64,000 nucleotides of DNA from Plenodomus lindquistii (taxonomy: Eukaryota; Ascomycota; Dothideomycetes; Pleosporales; Leptosphaeriaceae). How positions within the stretch are numbered: the first letter of the stretch is position 1; each line of letters starts with the position of its first letter. A program made the translations under genes and the position numbers. The stretch covers positions 1-64,000 of the forward strand of contig JANUWI010000004.1 of assembly GCA_025504975.1 (NCBI GenBank), given 5' to 3'. The notes under the pieces were generated by a model, which did no database searches, was not told where the DNA came from, and saw nothing but the letters and a program-made list of their open reading frames with translations. This document shows, one piece after another, positions 45,024 to 56,825 of the stretch.

Positions 45024-46206
45024 TATGGGATGGTTTAGAGGATTTGATCTAGCCGTGACGATTTTGATATGTTGGTCAAGGTGTGGTCGAGTATTCGACT
45101 GGGAGACTGGTTGGTGCTAGCGAGAGCATATTTGGTAGCAGCTTTCCTAGCCTCTGGCAGAAATGGCAATGAAGGCTTACTCGATATGCATACTATTGCG
45201 TTATCGTCTTGCTAACGACTTTCATCTATTACTTTTGAGAACAGCCAGTACTTCTCTAATGCATCACTCCTTAGCAAAATCATAAACCATTCTTGCCCTC
45301 AAGTCCTCGCACTTATTGTTATCATTCAGATCATGATGTGTTGAGTTGCCTTTTGTTGATCAAGTTTTGGAGCGTGCCGGATGACAGCGCAGCCATTGTT
45401 GTGCTAATGGTGAGATGGGGGCCTGGGTCTAAATTGTAGAAACGAGTGCTAGTGGCCGGGTAACGCGAGTTTCGTGGATGGGTTGATGGCTGTGGTGCAG
45501 TGGTAAGGTCAGCACCGGCTGCTATTGGTAGTGACGATATGAATGTCATCGTTACCTCCATTGCCATACTCTTAGCTATCGTATAGTTTTTGGTAGAAAA
45601 AATGTCGCACTGTTTCAGGATTTCATCGACTGTGTTGTGTTGCCTATGCTGCGAATTCTTTTACCTTGATTCCGTTCACAAGTTCAACTTACGAACCCGG
45701 ACGGTGACGCTTCCACGTGGAGTGATTGGAACAGGACGCAAGCACAGCCTCAATTTGTCAAAAGTTAACAAGGCGCGTCGCCTCGGCACCGCAAACACAT
45801 CCTCTCGAGGTGTATCGCTGTTGTGTTGCACACGGTGATGTCATCGGGGCTGATGCTTACCTGCACCGCAGCAGAACCTAGGGTTGCCCTCGCGCGTTGC
45901 ATTTGGGCGCAGTGGAATACGAATCGAAATAAGCACGGTCGCGAGGTGCTGTTGCAGTTCAGGTGGTTGGTACAGCAGTGGACCGGCGAGGTTGGCCAAA
46001 TGAGAGCTGCAGGACGCGGACGCACAAACTTTGCTGCGGCTGAAGTTAACAGCATTAGGTTGCAGGCAACGAATGCGACGACAATATAAGTCGGACGTGT
46101 CAGACCGATTGCACTTTTAGGACGTCCGGAGCGATCAACCCCATTCATCAACCTCACGACCTCGCGACTTTGTGACTTTTACTTCAAACCGTTGCCCTTT
46201 CCAGAC
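45024..46206. other. 1.2-kb intergenic region
   Basis: A 78-codon ATG frame on the minus strand (45331-45567) has no recognisable feature and is not called. A TATA-like 'aatataag' near 46083-46090 lies about 120 nt upstream of the next gene's ATG. Confidence 0.5.
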
Positions 46207-46674
46207 ATGTTCATCTCAATCGTTACACTCGGCACGGCGCTGGTCTCGGTAGGCTCTGCCCTCCCCACAGCGAACACGATTCTTGCACGAGCGGGCGGTC
46301 CAGCCATTGTGCCGTTGCCCGCCAACTGCACGGTGACGAGCCCTTTGCCTATCACACCAGGCACATCTTACATTCCTGCGCCAGCAACGAACAGCGAAAT
46401 TCTATACAACGCGTACTATCCGTCCTTCACGGCAAACAGGACACTTATGGCGGAACAGTGTCTTCAACAATGCTATGGCTACGGCTACCATGTTGAATGC
46501 AAGACGGCATACTGGGCGGAAAATGTTCCAACACCTGCTGGATACTATGGGACGCCTGGTGGAGACTTGTCAACGGCTTGTGTGCTCTTTACGAGGGCGC
46601 TGACGGCTATTGACTTTGTGGTTGCACCTATGGGTCAGGCCACCGACGCATTCGCAGGGAATATCGCATGTTGA
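46207..46674 (+). CDS. small secreted protein, PAN/apple-like
   Basis: Single exon, 155 aa from the ATG that begins MFISIVTLGTALVSVGSALP; a five-codon upstream extension starts only at TTG. Residues 1-18 form a signal peptide. The mature protein has six cysteines: ANCTV, EQCLQQC, VECKT, TACVLF and a C-terminal NIAC. The segment from EQCLQQC to CVLFTRAL has the spacing of PAN/apple-like folds common in fungal secreted proteins, where Cys pairs join a helix to strands. It has potential N-glycosylation sites NCT and NRT. A role in carbohydrate or surface binding is possible but not shown. The TATA-like element upstream and the absence of introns fit a regulated secreted-protein gene. Confidence 0.75.
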   Translation: MFISIVTLGTALVSVGSALPTANTILARAGGPAIVPLPANCTVTSPLPITPGTSYIPAPATNSEILYNAYYPSFTANRTLMAEQCLQQCYGYGYHVECKTAYWAENVPTPAGYYGTPGGDLSTACVLFTRALTAIDFVVAPMGQATDAFAGNIAC

Positions 46675-48409
46675 TGCTGACTGTGGAGGCATGGGCAATG
46701 TCGTAGTGCAGTTTTAGGCGTAGCAGAGTACGGGGATAGAGGTGTCTATTTATATAGACAAGGGTCGTGGCATTGGGGGATAATTTGCAGTAGGCTGGAT
46801 AATGTCATTCCTTGCCATTGCTTTTTCGGATGACCATACATAATATTATATAACCCCATTGGTATCAGCCTAGTTCGCAACTAAGTGTCTAGTAGCGGAT
46901 ATATGATGGAGGATTTGGTCGGTCGATCTGATCCATTCTCGATATTTGCATTGTAAGAAGTCGTGCTGTGAATATCTAACAGCATACAATGCATCGTCCA
47001 CTACGAAGCTCGTGTATGCTAAGCCCACCAGAGAGCAGAGGAAATAAGTAATTGTAAACTAATTTGAGTACGATTTCCATCACGCGCAGAATCCACAATA
47101 CAGGTTTGGATGTTACTCCTCTGGCGTGATCTCATGACTGGATTCATAGCTCCCACAAGACATTCTCTTCAATGCTCGGGGCTCTCCATTAAAACGAGTG
47201 CGGTCGTATTGTGCAGTAGGCTGACGGACGATTCATTAACGAATGTGTCGCACTGATGACACGCTTAAAATGATATACAGTTGCCAATTTACACTCGTAC
47301 CATAATCTGCGGATTCAATGTGCAAGAAAGCTCTGTTCGTATTAGGTTGAGAGAGTGTCCGTGAGAGTGGGGTGAACTTTCTCAGCCTCATTCTACCCAA
47401 ACATTATTCGTGTTCATGTCGCCCCAAGCGCACCCGAATGGTAAGCCTTCACCAGATATAAACATACCCAGCAAGAACTAGAGAAACACTTTTATATCAT
47501 AATATCAGGAGCTTGCGGCTGATCATTCTCCCTAACGAAGATATTCTGATGGAGTATGTTGCGATGTGGAAAAGCGATACGAAATTGTAAGGCCTGATTA
47601 CCATAAGCTCAATCCTGGGTTGCTCAAGCTTGAGGCGACTCACATAGTCCATCTGGTACGCTCCACTCACCCAATCCATCAATGTGTCCAATCGCATCAC
47701 CTCCGGATCCATGTACGCATCGGTACTACTCTACTGTTCACTGTACCAATCATAGCGCTACATTCGTACTGGGAGATTGACGTACGTACAGTAATCGACA
47801 TATTAGTAGCCCGTGAGTCATTGAAGGAGCGGGTCAAATTCCATAGGCAGACGCACACGTCGGGTACCACACCCAAGTTTCGACGGTAAGCTCGCTTATA
47901 CCTGACAATATGGCCCTCGGAGGGTGTGTGAGTGAGTCTATTGTAACTATTTGTTACCAAGAGCGGGAAGGAAGCAATAGCGTCATGCAGGGTGTAGACC
48001 GGCAACATGGTGAAGCGAGACGTTCTGATGTGAAGTACGCATGTCAGCAAGCCATTTCCGGCTTCTTCCGTTGGACTATCAGGCTAGTGTCAGCCAGGCA
48101 GGTCCATACGAGCGTATGTTCCCGCCGCGATTCTGTGTTGAGAGCATCATGGCCGACGAGGAGTACAGCCTCATGGTACGTTCTTTAGCACACGTGTATC
48201 GGACGAGGCCCAAATTTCAGCAATTCATGATTCAATTCCGAACATAGTTGAGATTCATGAAGGTCGTATCTATCGAATGGGTAAGTGTAGGAAGCGTGAC
48301 CGCTAGCAAACGCCTTGAATACAAGGTTACGAAGACGCCACCTACTACGAGGTATTACAGGGTATAAGTAAGGAATGAAACAAGCAGCTGCTCACTGACT
48401 AGAAAGGCA
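46675..48409. other. 1.7-kb intergenic region
   Basis: No gene is supported on either strand; open frames are short and begin on non-ATG codons or have no domain. No repeats were recognised. Confidence 0.5.
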
Positions 48410-49204
48410 TCATGCGCTCTCGGTCTTTACTGGTGTCCTGCCCTTAAATTCGCCATGCAGAATATCAAGTAGTTTCCTGAGAGTATCTGAATTGCTGTTC
48501 CTTCGGCGCGGACCGGTACCGATTGTATTGTTGTCGTCTTCATCCTCTCTCTCGGCATCGTCATCTTGGGTAAGAAGCTCGATGGTCTTCCTCAGTTTTT
48601 CGTATGCGCTATTGAGTTCTGAGTGCGATATTTCGAGCTTGGTGTACTTGTCGCTCAGTACGGACAACTGATCTTCAAGATCGCGGGCGTACTTTTCTTT
48701 GCGCTCACGAAATGCGCGTTGAGCCGCACGGTTCTGGGCACGTCGACGCTGTATTGCATTAGCCCTTGATCGAGACTGACAGGATGAGGAAGACGTACGC
48801 CAGAGGTTGTGTGTACCCTCCCAGTCGATGTGGAGCTTTGAACGGGTTTTAAAGCCGGTTCTGTATGTTGGGGTGGCCGCGGACTGCAGTATGGGCTATC
48901 GTGGTCGGATCCGAAGTCCGAAGGGGTCATGGGCATGGGATATGACCCAAATTGTATGTGCTCATCGACGATCTGAGGGTAAAAGCCCTTGTACATTGGC
49001 GTAGGGAACTGGTCGAATGTGGAGGATACCTTCCACAATCAGCACTTGAGGTTTGAGGTGGTGTCATCTATCTCTACATACGGGAGAACCACTGAGACTA
49101 GGAACTTTAGCGAGATCCGGGGACATATCAAACACTGTATTTTGGTAAGGCGGCGCAATGTAAGTACCCTGTGACGTCCAGTAATCGAATGATTGAGGGT
49201 CCAT
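48410..49204 (-). CDS. short Yap-type bZIP transcription factor
   Basis: Exons 49204-49082, 49029-48799 and 48748-48410 are separated by introns of 52 and 50 nt, both phase 0. The product is 230 aa, starting MDPQSFDYW. The N-terminal half is Pro/Ser/Tyr-rich and disordered. The basic region RRRAQNRAAQRAFRERKEKY starts right at the exon 3 boundary (about 119-138). It has the NxxAQxxFR signature of fungal Yap/Pap1 factors. A leucine zipper follows (L at DLEDQLSVLSDKYTKL, then AYEKLRKTIELL). An acidic stretch and a short tail end the protein. It is much shorter than Yap1 and lacks Yap1's redox cysteine domains, resembling the RsmA/Yap3-like class linked to secondary metabolism. That assignment is tentative. 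Confidence 0.9.
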
Positions 49205-51742
49205 CGTATAGTGTCGCTTCGAGTTGGTTGAGGAAGGGGTCAGGCAGCAAGTGCTCGTCCTGCTGGACAAGATGACAAAAGCAAAAACTCGCTGTGGTAC
49301 AGGAGGCGATAGTAGAGCTCGCTGAAAGGGGACGATATTCTGCTATATTTCGCGAGTTGAGTCTGCTTGAGTGGTGGGTAAAGGCTTACACAATGGTGGG
49401 GAGGCCAACAACTTATACCTACAATTCGCAGAACATGCGCGAAGTCTCATCGGTGTTTGTTCGTCGGGCCAGTGGACATGGCAGCCGGCAGTATGGGCAG
49501 GGGCACAGCGCGATGCTGCAAGTGTACTCGCGATTTGAAAGCCATGTCAGATCCTTGACACTATGGTATGCTTCCTTGTGAGTGTATATTGCTGATACCA
49601 CTGTGATGGGCGTGAGATTCCATGCTGCTTCCGACCAGGGCATGCGGGATAGGATCCAACAGTGTGGGACGCATCTTCAAGAAAGCTATTCCCGTCCTCG
49701 AGTGGTTCGTTGAGCTGCGCAGACATGAGCAGAGAGCATGGGTGTGCATAGAGGCGGTGCGCTAAACCACTTCAGGTCCTTGATAAAATCGTGGCGTGCG
49801 TTCCCGGTGAACAGCTGAACCCCCACAGCTTCCCACGAGCTGGACGCGAGTAAGGGGTCCAAATAACGGTCAACAGCACATTATGGCATCTGAACATGAT
49901 ACCCCGCTTATTTTATCCGTGATACAGCGTAGTGCTAGAATCGCCCAGTTGCCACAGTACTAGAAGCGTCAGAGCATTGAGTGATACATCGCATGTCGAA
50001 GAAACTTAGCTAGCGTGTCTAGCCTCGTAGAACAATCCGAGAGGATTGCGACACGAAATTGTGGCGTTGCGACGAATTAAATCTCAGCGTTACATTTGGG
50101 AGAACATCGAGCAGCAAAATGCAGTCTCGCGCTTCTTATCAGAATGCATGACCGAGTTTCGGCCATAGCAAAGTGCTGTTGCGATCTCGATTCCGTCGTC
50201 ACAGGTGTTTTTTGTACTGAACTCTTGTTCATTGGTCATGTGAGAGACCACATTCGGTAAATGATACTAGTATGCCTTATCGTGGAATCGCTCGCTGTAT
50301 GCATCAAGCTGCGAGCGCAACATACGGGATCGGTGAGGGTCAAGCAGAGTTGTGCAGGTGTGCCGGCACGTCGGGAAGACGGCCAATCATGATTACCCCA
50401 GTGCGCTGAGTCAGGCGTGATAGACAACTAACGTTACAGTGAGTGCTGCGTAGGTGTGCCAAGAGGACTCCTATAGACCGCTTGACATATCGACGACCAT
50501 TATTCTTCTAATAATCTTTCTCTTATGGCGTTACTGTCTTTCGATAAAGTATAAATCTCCAGCTGAGCCTGGGCGAGACCGCAAGGAAGGTCCACCAAGG
50601 ACTCAATCACGCGCCAATGAATGCCAGGCTTCCAAGTTTCCTTCTGTACAAAAGGGTACATGCATCAGTGTAATTTTGGAACCCCGAAGTGACGTCTCCA
50701 GAAGTCACATAATTAGAAGCCTATCTTAGGTCAACTTTTGTGCATCCTTATGTCCTGGGTCAAAGTCTAGAGGAAAAATTACAATCGTCCTTCAGTCTCT
50801 CCGTAACGCCCAAACGTCTCTTTACGAATCAGCTTGTGTTTATTAGATCTCTAACTTACTTAAAGAGCATAAAGCTCAAGCCTACAGGGCAGCGAAGAGA
50901 CAACGAGGGCACGTAAGACTCATACAGCACCCTCTCTCCTAGGTGTAGAGAATATGGACCATATTGTGATACCTTCTATATATTGAATGATGTATTAAGT
51001 TAAGTACAATGAGAAATGCTCCTGTAGAGCGACTCGGTCAAGACGCCAAGCGCGGAGACTTACCTTAGCGCCTATAGGTAAGGCATCGTGTTCAAAACAC
51101 ATCTATGGTTCTATGACTTTTGGGTACACAACCAGGTCCGCAACAGTCATGGGACGCGATATTTCATCATGAGACTTCAATGGCATAGTTCGCTTCAAAC
51201 CCTACGATACATAAGCATCGCGTTAAAGGGCAGAATGGGTGTCGCATGATTCCGGGCTTTGTTGCTGACGCAGCGGTGGCTCAAAGGCGCATTTACAGTA
51301 GGGACGCACGGGGTAAGCTTTGGCGCAGGATGTGTTACGAGAGATCAGGAAGAAGGGCTCATGTCGCGAGGAGATATTGCGTATGGCGCGCGGGCTTGCT
51401 AGGCGTGGAGAGCAAGGCTTTGTCGCTATGGTATGGCAAAAGGCTTGGGCTTCTTTTTGCAGTCGAGGCGCATGGCTACCGTCGCGAGAGGTATCGTAAT
51501 GGCTACGAGAGCCTGGTGATGGAAGGAGGTCGATGACTGCGTAGGATGGAGGCTGAGGAACCGACCAATTGAGGGCTTACCTTGGCTTCACCTTGACACC
51601 ACGCATCCAGAAGGAGTGCCCATCATTTGAAGACGTCGCTGTTCGAGTACTATAAGAGTATTAGCTCGCAAAATTACAAACTCTGCCTGGTACAGGTTTG
51701 CTAAGAACGCCGCGTCGCTATGCAAAAAATCAGGAGAATACT
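49205..51742. other. 2.5-kb intergenic region with a tRNA-like relic
   Basis: No protein gene is supported. Near 51018-51103 a segment resembles a decayed leucine- or serine-type tRNA (see separate entry). The rest shows no recognisable structure. Confidence 0.5.
51018..51103 (+). pseudogene. tRNA-like relic (doubtful)
   Basis: The segment contains a D-arm-like 'gactcggtcaagacgcc', a long variable-arm-like part and a T-loop-like 'gtgttcaaaacac', in the order and approximate spacing of class II (Leu/Ser) tRNAs. The acceptor strands do not pair and the anticodon stem is unclear. At best it is a decayed tRNA or a tRNA-derived element. Confidence 0.2.
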
Positions 51743-53946
51743 TCAAAGTGTCCAAAGGCCACTGCGCCGTTTGCCCATTGGGTAGACAAGCAGTGCAGCC
51801 ATGAACAATCCCACTGTGATGCCAATGGCAATTTGTATCATAGATGCTGCAACGTTGAAAACGATGGCATTTAGGCTGTCGGTGGTGGTCTGTACAGCGT
51901 CAGCTTCGAGTCATAGATTGGGCGTGCTTTAGCGTACATCGACCGCCCCTTCTGAGCCTTTGATCAACGCTGCCGCCGTCTTCAAGGCAGAGTTGATGCT
52001 GCCGCTCGAAGCGAGCGAGCCAGGTACCTGGACGTAGACTGCAGGAAGCAGGACCGCAGCGGCAACGCCATGTCGTAGACGACTGTACAGATTGGCGAGG
52101 ATACCGATCGTGAAAGCACCGAATGTGTAGGCGATGGGTGCACTAGACGAAAACTTCATGTTGGCGTAGAAGTTGACAACATAGCCGGCAAATGCTATGA
52201 AGATCATAGCTGGCATTTGCTTGTATTTTGCCTGGACCGTAAATGTTGTGAAGAAGACGTAAAGGGGAACGAAGAGGAAGTTCCAGTATGGGTTCATGGG
52301 GTCCTGGCACTGTGTCGAGTTGGTGGCATTGGAGTCTATCGCGCCATAGATAGCCGTCCCAACAGTGATACCGTAGCCAAGAAAAAGCGAGTAGATGATG
52401 GCAAAGACGAGGCGAATGGATCCCGGTACGATGGCGCGTGACTGCAGCTCGAGGGCAGAACACAGGACAAGCTGTTAGGGTCAGCACTGCAAATTCGGCG
52501 TGCAAAATCAACATCACTTACCCAGCCGGGAAGGATCATGGCAATTGCGCTCTGAGCAATGGCCGAAAAGCAGAAGGTGTTGCCGTTGTTGATGCTGCCA
52601 AAGGCGCGGGCAAGAAAGCTCATCAGGATAGTAGCGGAAATCTCAAAGACTGTACTGTAAGTTTTGGACAGAGGTGCAATGACCAGCTGCAGTAGTCCTA
52701 AGAGACATCCCAAGGCGAAAATTATGGGCATGTCAATTAGTCGGGCCTTGAAGAAGACGGACACGGCAGCACTGGCCAGGCCGTACATGATGACGGTAAG
52801 CCAGACGGGGTGACGATCTTTGGCATGGATGACAGCATCTAGTCGAGCCAATGCCTCGTCCAGATCAATGACGTCGTGCAGTACCTCCTTGTAGATCTCG
52901 TGCGTGTCCTTGAGCTTCCCAAGATTGACCCCCTGAGCGGTGCGGACCATCTTGACTTCGGCTGTCTGTTTCACGCATTAGCCAAGAAGCAGTTTTAGAG
53001 CCTATGGGATCCGAACCTTTGTGAGATTATCGTCGAAACAAATTAGCATGCACCCTGGGATGTACAAGTATTGGCTGTTGATTTCGAGTACTCGGGCTGT
53101 CGTGGCCAAATATTCTTCGAGGCGGTGAGTTGGGGCACCAAACAACATCAGCGCGCGACACATGCGAATAATGTACTGCTGGCGCTTGAGTATATTAGCA
53201 ACATGAACTTTGATGCGCACGTCCTGGTCCTCTTTGGCCTTGACTACTTTGGCCAGGATGCCACCGCTGGAGGTGCGCTTATGGTGAGGAGGACGCATGG
53301 CCGCGTTTTGCTTGTCATTGTTGGGATTAGCCAGCTTTGCCGAAGCACCGATAAGCGTGGCCAGAGTTTCCTGGGACTGCATGGCCTTGTCTGCTTTGTA
53401 CCATTTACGTTTGTTGGAGGGAGTGGCCGTGCCCGAGGTTGATCCGGGTCGAGGACCGGGGGACGCTGTGCTAGCTTCCGAGGGCGAGTCGGCTACCATG
53501 GCAGGTACCGGTGTCTTGTATGCCTGCAGCAGCTGATAGAAGACTCCGCCGTTGTTGCTGCCGGTTACGGCGTACGCCTCGTCGTCAGTGACTGAGGACG
53601 TGTGTTGGTGGTGCGGCTCATGTTGGTGGCCATGGCCATGGCCGAAACCGTATGTGTATTCGTGATGAGCGTGCAACAGCTCTTCGGCGACGGCCGTGTG
53701 CTGGTCGTCAGTATGTGAATCGGCTTCCGACTGGGCGCTGGCCATGGGGCTAAGGTGCTCAAGCGCTGGGGCTGGGATCTGTGTGTTGGCGGAGCTGTTG
53801 AAGCGCACTCGTGTCTTTCCATTCGGTGTCGATGGCGTAGTTGAATCAGCCGTGACACACACTGCTGGCTGCGGAGGCTGCAAAGGCTCCATCTCGTGGG
53901 CATCGCCCAATGTGTGCTCAGAGGAGTTGGCGGATGAGTGTGTCAT
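51743..53946 (-). CDS. Prm10/ThrE-family membrane protein
   Basis: Exons 53946-53017, 52965-52522, 52471-51938 and 51889-51743 are separated by introns of 51, 50 and 48 nt, all phase 0. The product is 684 aa. The N-terminal ~210 residues are disordered, with a His-rich patch (about 108-126). The ThrE-like (DUF1212) domain follows, with blocks ALMLFGAPTHRLEEYL and YIPGCMLICFDD, then the hydrophobic second half of about ten segments (for example VWLTVIMYGLASAAVSVFF, MPIIFALGCLLGLLQLVIAP, LVFAIIYSLFLGYGITVG). Yeast Prm10 (pheromone-regulated) and bacterial threonine/serine exporters share this fold. A transport role is likely but the substrate is unknown. The start is the first ATG; the frame is open upstream only to a TTG. 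The last exon is needed for the final membrane segment. Confidence 0.9.
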
Positions 53947-54670
53947 TGTAGTCGCGTTGAATATGCTGAGTCCAGACGGCAGCTGCACCAGGTACAAGCG
54001 GTTTTATGGGCAGATCATAGATGATGCATCGATGATCCAAGTCGCCCTAGCCGCGTGGTAGAATGTGGGTTTTGCCCATTGGCATGTGTCATATTGCACG
54101 ACGGCGTCGGTCCGAGGCCACCCAAAATATCTTCACGCCAGTTGCTAGCTTCGTACCAACGGTCGAGACTTTGCCTCCCGTATCCGCGAGCATCAAGTGC
54201 AGCCCAAACAGGCAGATGGCACGCATGTAGAGCCGCAAAACGGTGTTTGCGTGCTGGGCGTCGTGACGTTGGGCAACGCTTTCTCTCCTGACAACTCCTG
54301 GATGTGTCACACTTTGAACCTCCTGGCCAATGGCTGCGCCAGCTTCCCCGCGGAAGTCTTCCTGTTCCATCCCAACCCACTTTCACGACCATCATCATCC
54401 CACCCTGGCGCAGATCCCCATGGGGATTGCGTCCTGTGACCTGCAGAGTAGATACAACGAGAGCATTCCTCGTCTCACGCACGATGTTGTATGAATGGAA
54501 TTCCCCCTGAGAATTCACATCCTGCAACCTCGCGTACCATAAGCTTCAGTCAAGAGGCTACCAGCAGCTTTAACAACTAAGTTTGATAGCTACAGAGTGA
54601 TTCTGACTGATGTACACCGAAGTTTTCCAGGTGGCTGCTGAGTACAGCTGTTGATCTTCGTTAAGCATGC

Positions 54671-54880
54671 ACAAACGCAGATTTCCATACACACTAGACG
54701 CAGATATGCGCAGGATGTTTCAAAAATACCTCCATTGACCGTCTGTTCAGCATTCGTCATGTGATTGATCAAGGCACACTCTAGGACAGTGACGTTCTGT
54801 CCAATACTGCCTAAAAAACGCTATATACACCTGTTGACCGTACCGGTACCGTAGTTGGCTGTCAGCAGATCAAGAACCGA
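54671..54880 (+). repeat. diverged direct repeat, left copy
   Basis: The copy shares with 55911-56139 the landmarks 'acaaacgcag / gcaaacgcag', 'catacacact(a/g)gacg', 'atatgcg', 'gtct(g/a)ttcagca' and 'taccggtaccgtagttggc', in the same order. Offsets run from 1240 to 1251 bp. Many differences are C/T or G/A. It may be an end of a decayed element. Confidence 0.75.
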
Positions 54881-55109
54881 CACTCACGTTATCTCATGAA
54901 TCAGACGCTGCGCCCAGTGCCGGTACTTTAACATATTCAACCAGAAACATCAATTGCTTCCGAAAGAAGCTCTTACGGTCAAATGGCTGTAGAGGGCCTC
55001 AAATTTCGTAATGTAGGAGCGCAACTTTCTGTTTGCGGATAGAGCGGATCTGTAATTGGCTCGCTTAACACGACAGGGGGCAGGCTTTTTTTCACGTGAC
55101 GAACGTTAA

Positions 55110-55319
55110 CACCTGCGGGCAGCTTTCACTAGCACCTCTACCAGTACTCCTGCAGCCAGCTCTACAAGTACCCCTGTAGTTACCTCTGTAAATAATACCT
55201 TCTACACGTGCCAGCTCTACGCATGCCACTTTGATAGAATAGTAAACATTGCATACGCTGTAAACATATGTAATTGTAAGACTTTCTCGGAAGCACTTTC
55301 AGCCGTACTTCAGGTCTGA
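55110..55319 (+). pseudogene. Ser/Thr-rich open frame without a start (doubtful)
   Basis: Between stops, 69 sense codons read as a Thr/Ser/Pro-rich stretch (like TSTPAASSTSTPVVTSV) and then a part with four cysteines. There is no ATG, and no upstream exon was found. It lies between the two direct repeats and could be a remnant of a surface-protein gene or a chance product of local CTCTAC/CAGTAC repeats. Confidence 0.2.
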
Positions 55320-55910
55320 CAGATCTACGTATATATACGATATATAGCCTCAAACTGATAGAGTTTCACGTATTTTCTAACTTTTTCTGCCCTCTATTGT
55401 TATACGCGACAGCCACGCATATTTTCCTAGATAAAATTCTAAAAAGGGGATGCTATCGTTTCCCTCAGCCAGCCTACAAAGAGTGAAGGTGTCTAGAGGT
55501 GGCGTGGTTGCGTACGTGGGTGAAAGCGTTGTTTTGAGCGTTGTCGTGAGCCCTGGAGCCAGGACAGGCCACGTGACTGGCTAGACAAGGTTTGTCAAGC
55601 TTTCAGCAAGCTCTGTCAAGCTCTGTCGTGAGGCGTCGCACGCCTCTTGAGCGATGGAATATAAATAGAATCTCATTCTCTTTCAGATGCTACCTTTAGC
55701 TTAGGCGCGACGCGTAGGTGAATAGAGAATATATAGGTGTGAAGTGGTGGTCATGCTGCTATACAACGTAAAAAAAGTCCCACTTAAAGCGCACTAAAGA
55801 TCTTCAGACCCTCTAGCGAGCTTGTAGGCTTGGCTGTAACGTACATATAGTACAGCCGTAGTACTGCCAAAGGCCGAAGGCCGAAGAACGCCAGAGCGTC
55901 TGAGATAAGC

Positions 55911-56139
55911 GCAAACGCAGGTGGTCATACACACTGGACGCGAATATGCGTTGAGACATACCGTACTTCAAAGATATATCCACTGACTGTCTATTCAGCA
56001 GTCGTCGTATGAGTGGCCGAGACTTACTCTACGCAGAGGGCATGCCGTTTATTATTGCCGGAAAAACGTTATCTTATAAACCTCGTAACCATACCGGTAC
56101 CGTAGTTGGCAGTTGGCAGTCGGCAGATTAAGGCCCGAG
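55911..56139 (+). repeat. diverged direct repeat, right copy
   Basis: Counterpart of 54671-54880 in direct orientation. It ends with a small internal duplication (GTTGGCAGTTGGCAGTCGGCAG) that is absent from the left copy. The 1.0 kb between the copies has no recognisable transposon gene. Confidence 0.75.
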
Positions 56140-56825
56140 CATCCACACCCGGCCGACAAGTTGCACGCGTAAGGTCCTTCAACGATTCACATATGCCATG
56201 TCCATTGTGTAAGGTTGAGGAAGCAGTACGGGTAAAGCGCGGATCGATCACAGGGTATCTTTCGCCCTAAATATGGAGTAGCTGAAGTATACTGACAGGA
56301 GTAGGGCGCAGCCTTGAGAGCCGTCAATCATCACTTGGACGTTGCTGGGCTGTCAGCCATTACCGTCTGCAGGGTTCGCTGAAAGCAAAATAAATTTCAA
56401 GACCCCCATGTACATCGACATCGACATTGACATGAGCATCGACATACGGGGCGTAGATTCTGCACGCATCGAATGATCCAGATCAGGTGCTTGTTGAAGT
56501 TTTGACGAATCGTCCTCTCATCCTTGCCAACTTCTGAAGCTGCTATTCGTCAAACTCAAAATGGGATGCAAACCCGAAAGGCCACCCAATCAATTAGCAA
56601 GCAAACCCCCACCTGCCCCTCATAATACGAAGTACACAGTATGTCTGGCCGAGTGGACGCCAAGATGCAGTTCATTTATCTGATCAACCTGTCACTGGCT
56701 CCTCGCCTCCGACCTATGCCCGCCGAGATGGATCTGATAAGAAGCGCGGTCCCTCGTCCTTCACACTGGCTCTGGTACGCAACTGTCGTTCAGCCTTGTG
56801 TCTGTGAAGTCGAAATTTTCCAGCC

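Larger units (their letters stand above)
53947..56825. other. gene-poor region with diverged direct repeats
   Basis: 2.9 kb without a supported gene. It contains two diverged ~220-bp direct repeats (54671-54880 and 55911-56139) and a Ser/Thr-rich open frame without a start at 55110-55319, described separately. GCAAGCTCTGTCAAG-like short repeats lie near 55600-55630. Confidence 0.6.

Noticed and set aside
45331..45567. Minus-strand 78-codon frame with an ATG
   Set aside because: No signal peptide, domain, codon pattern or promoter element supports it.
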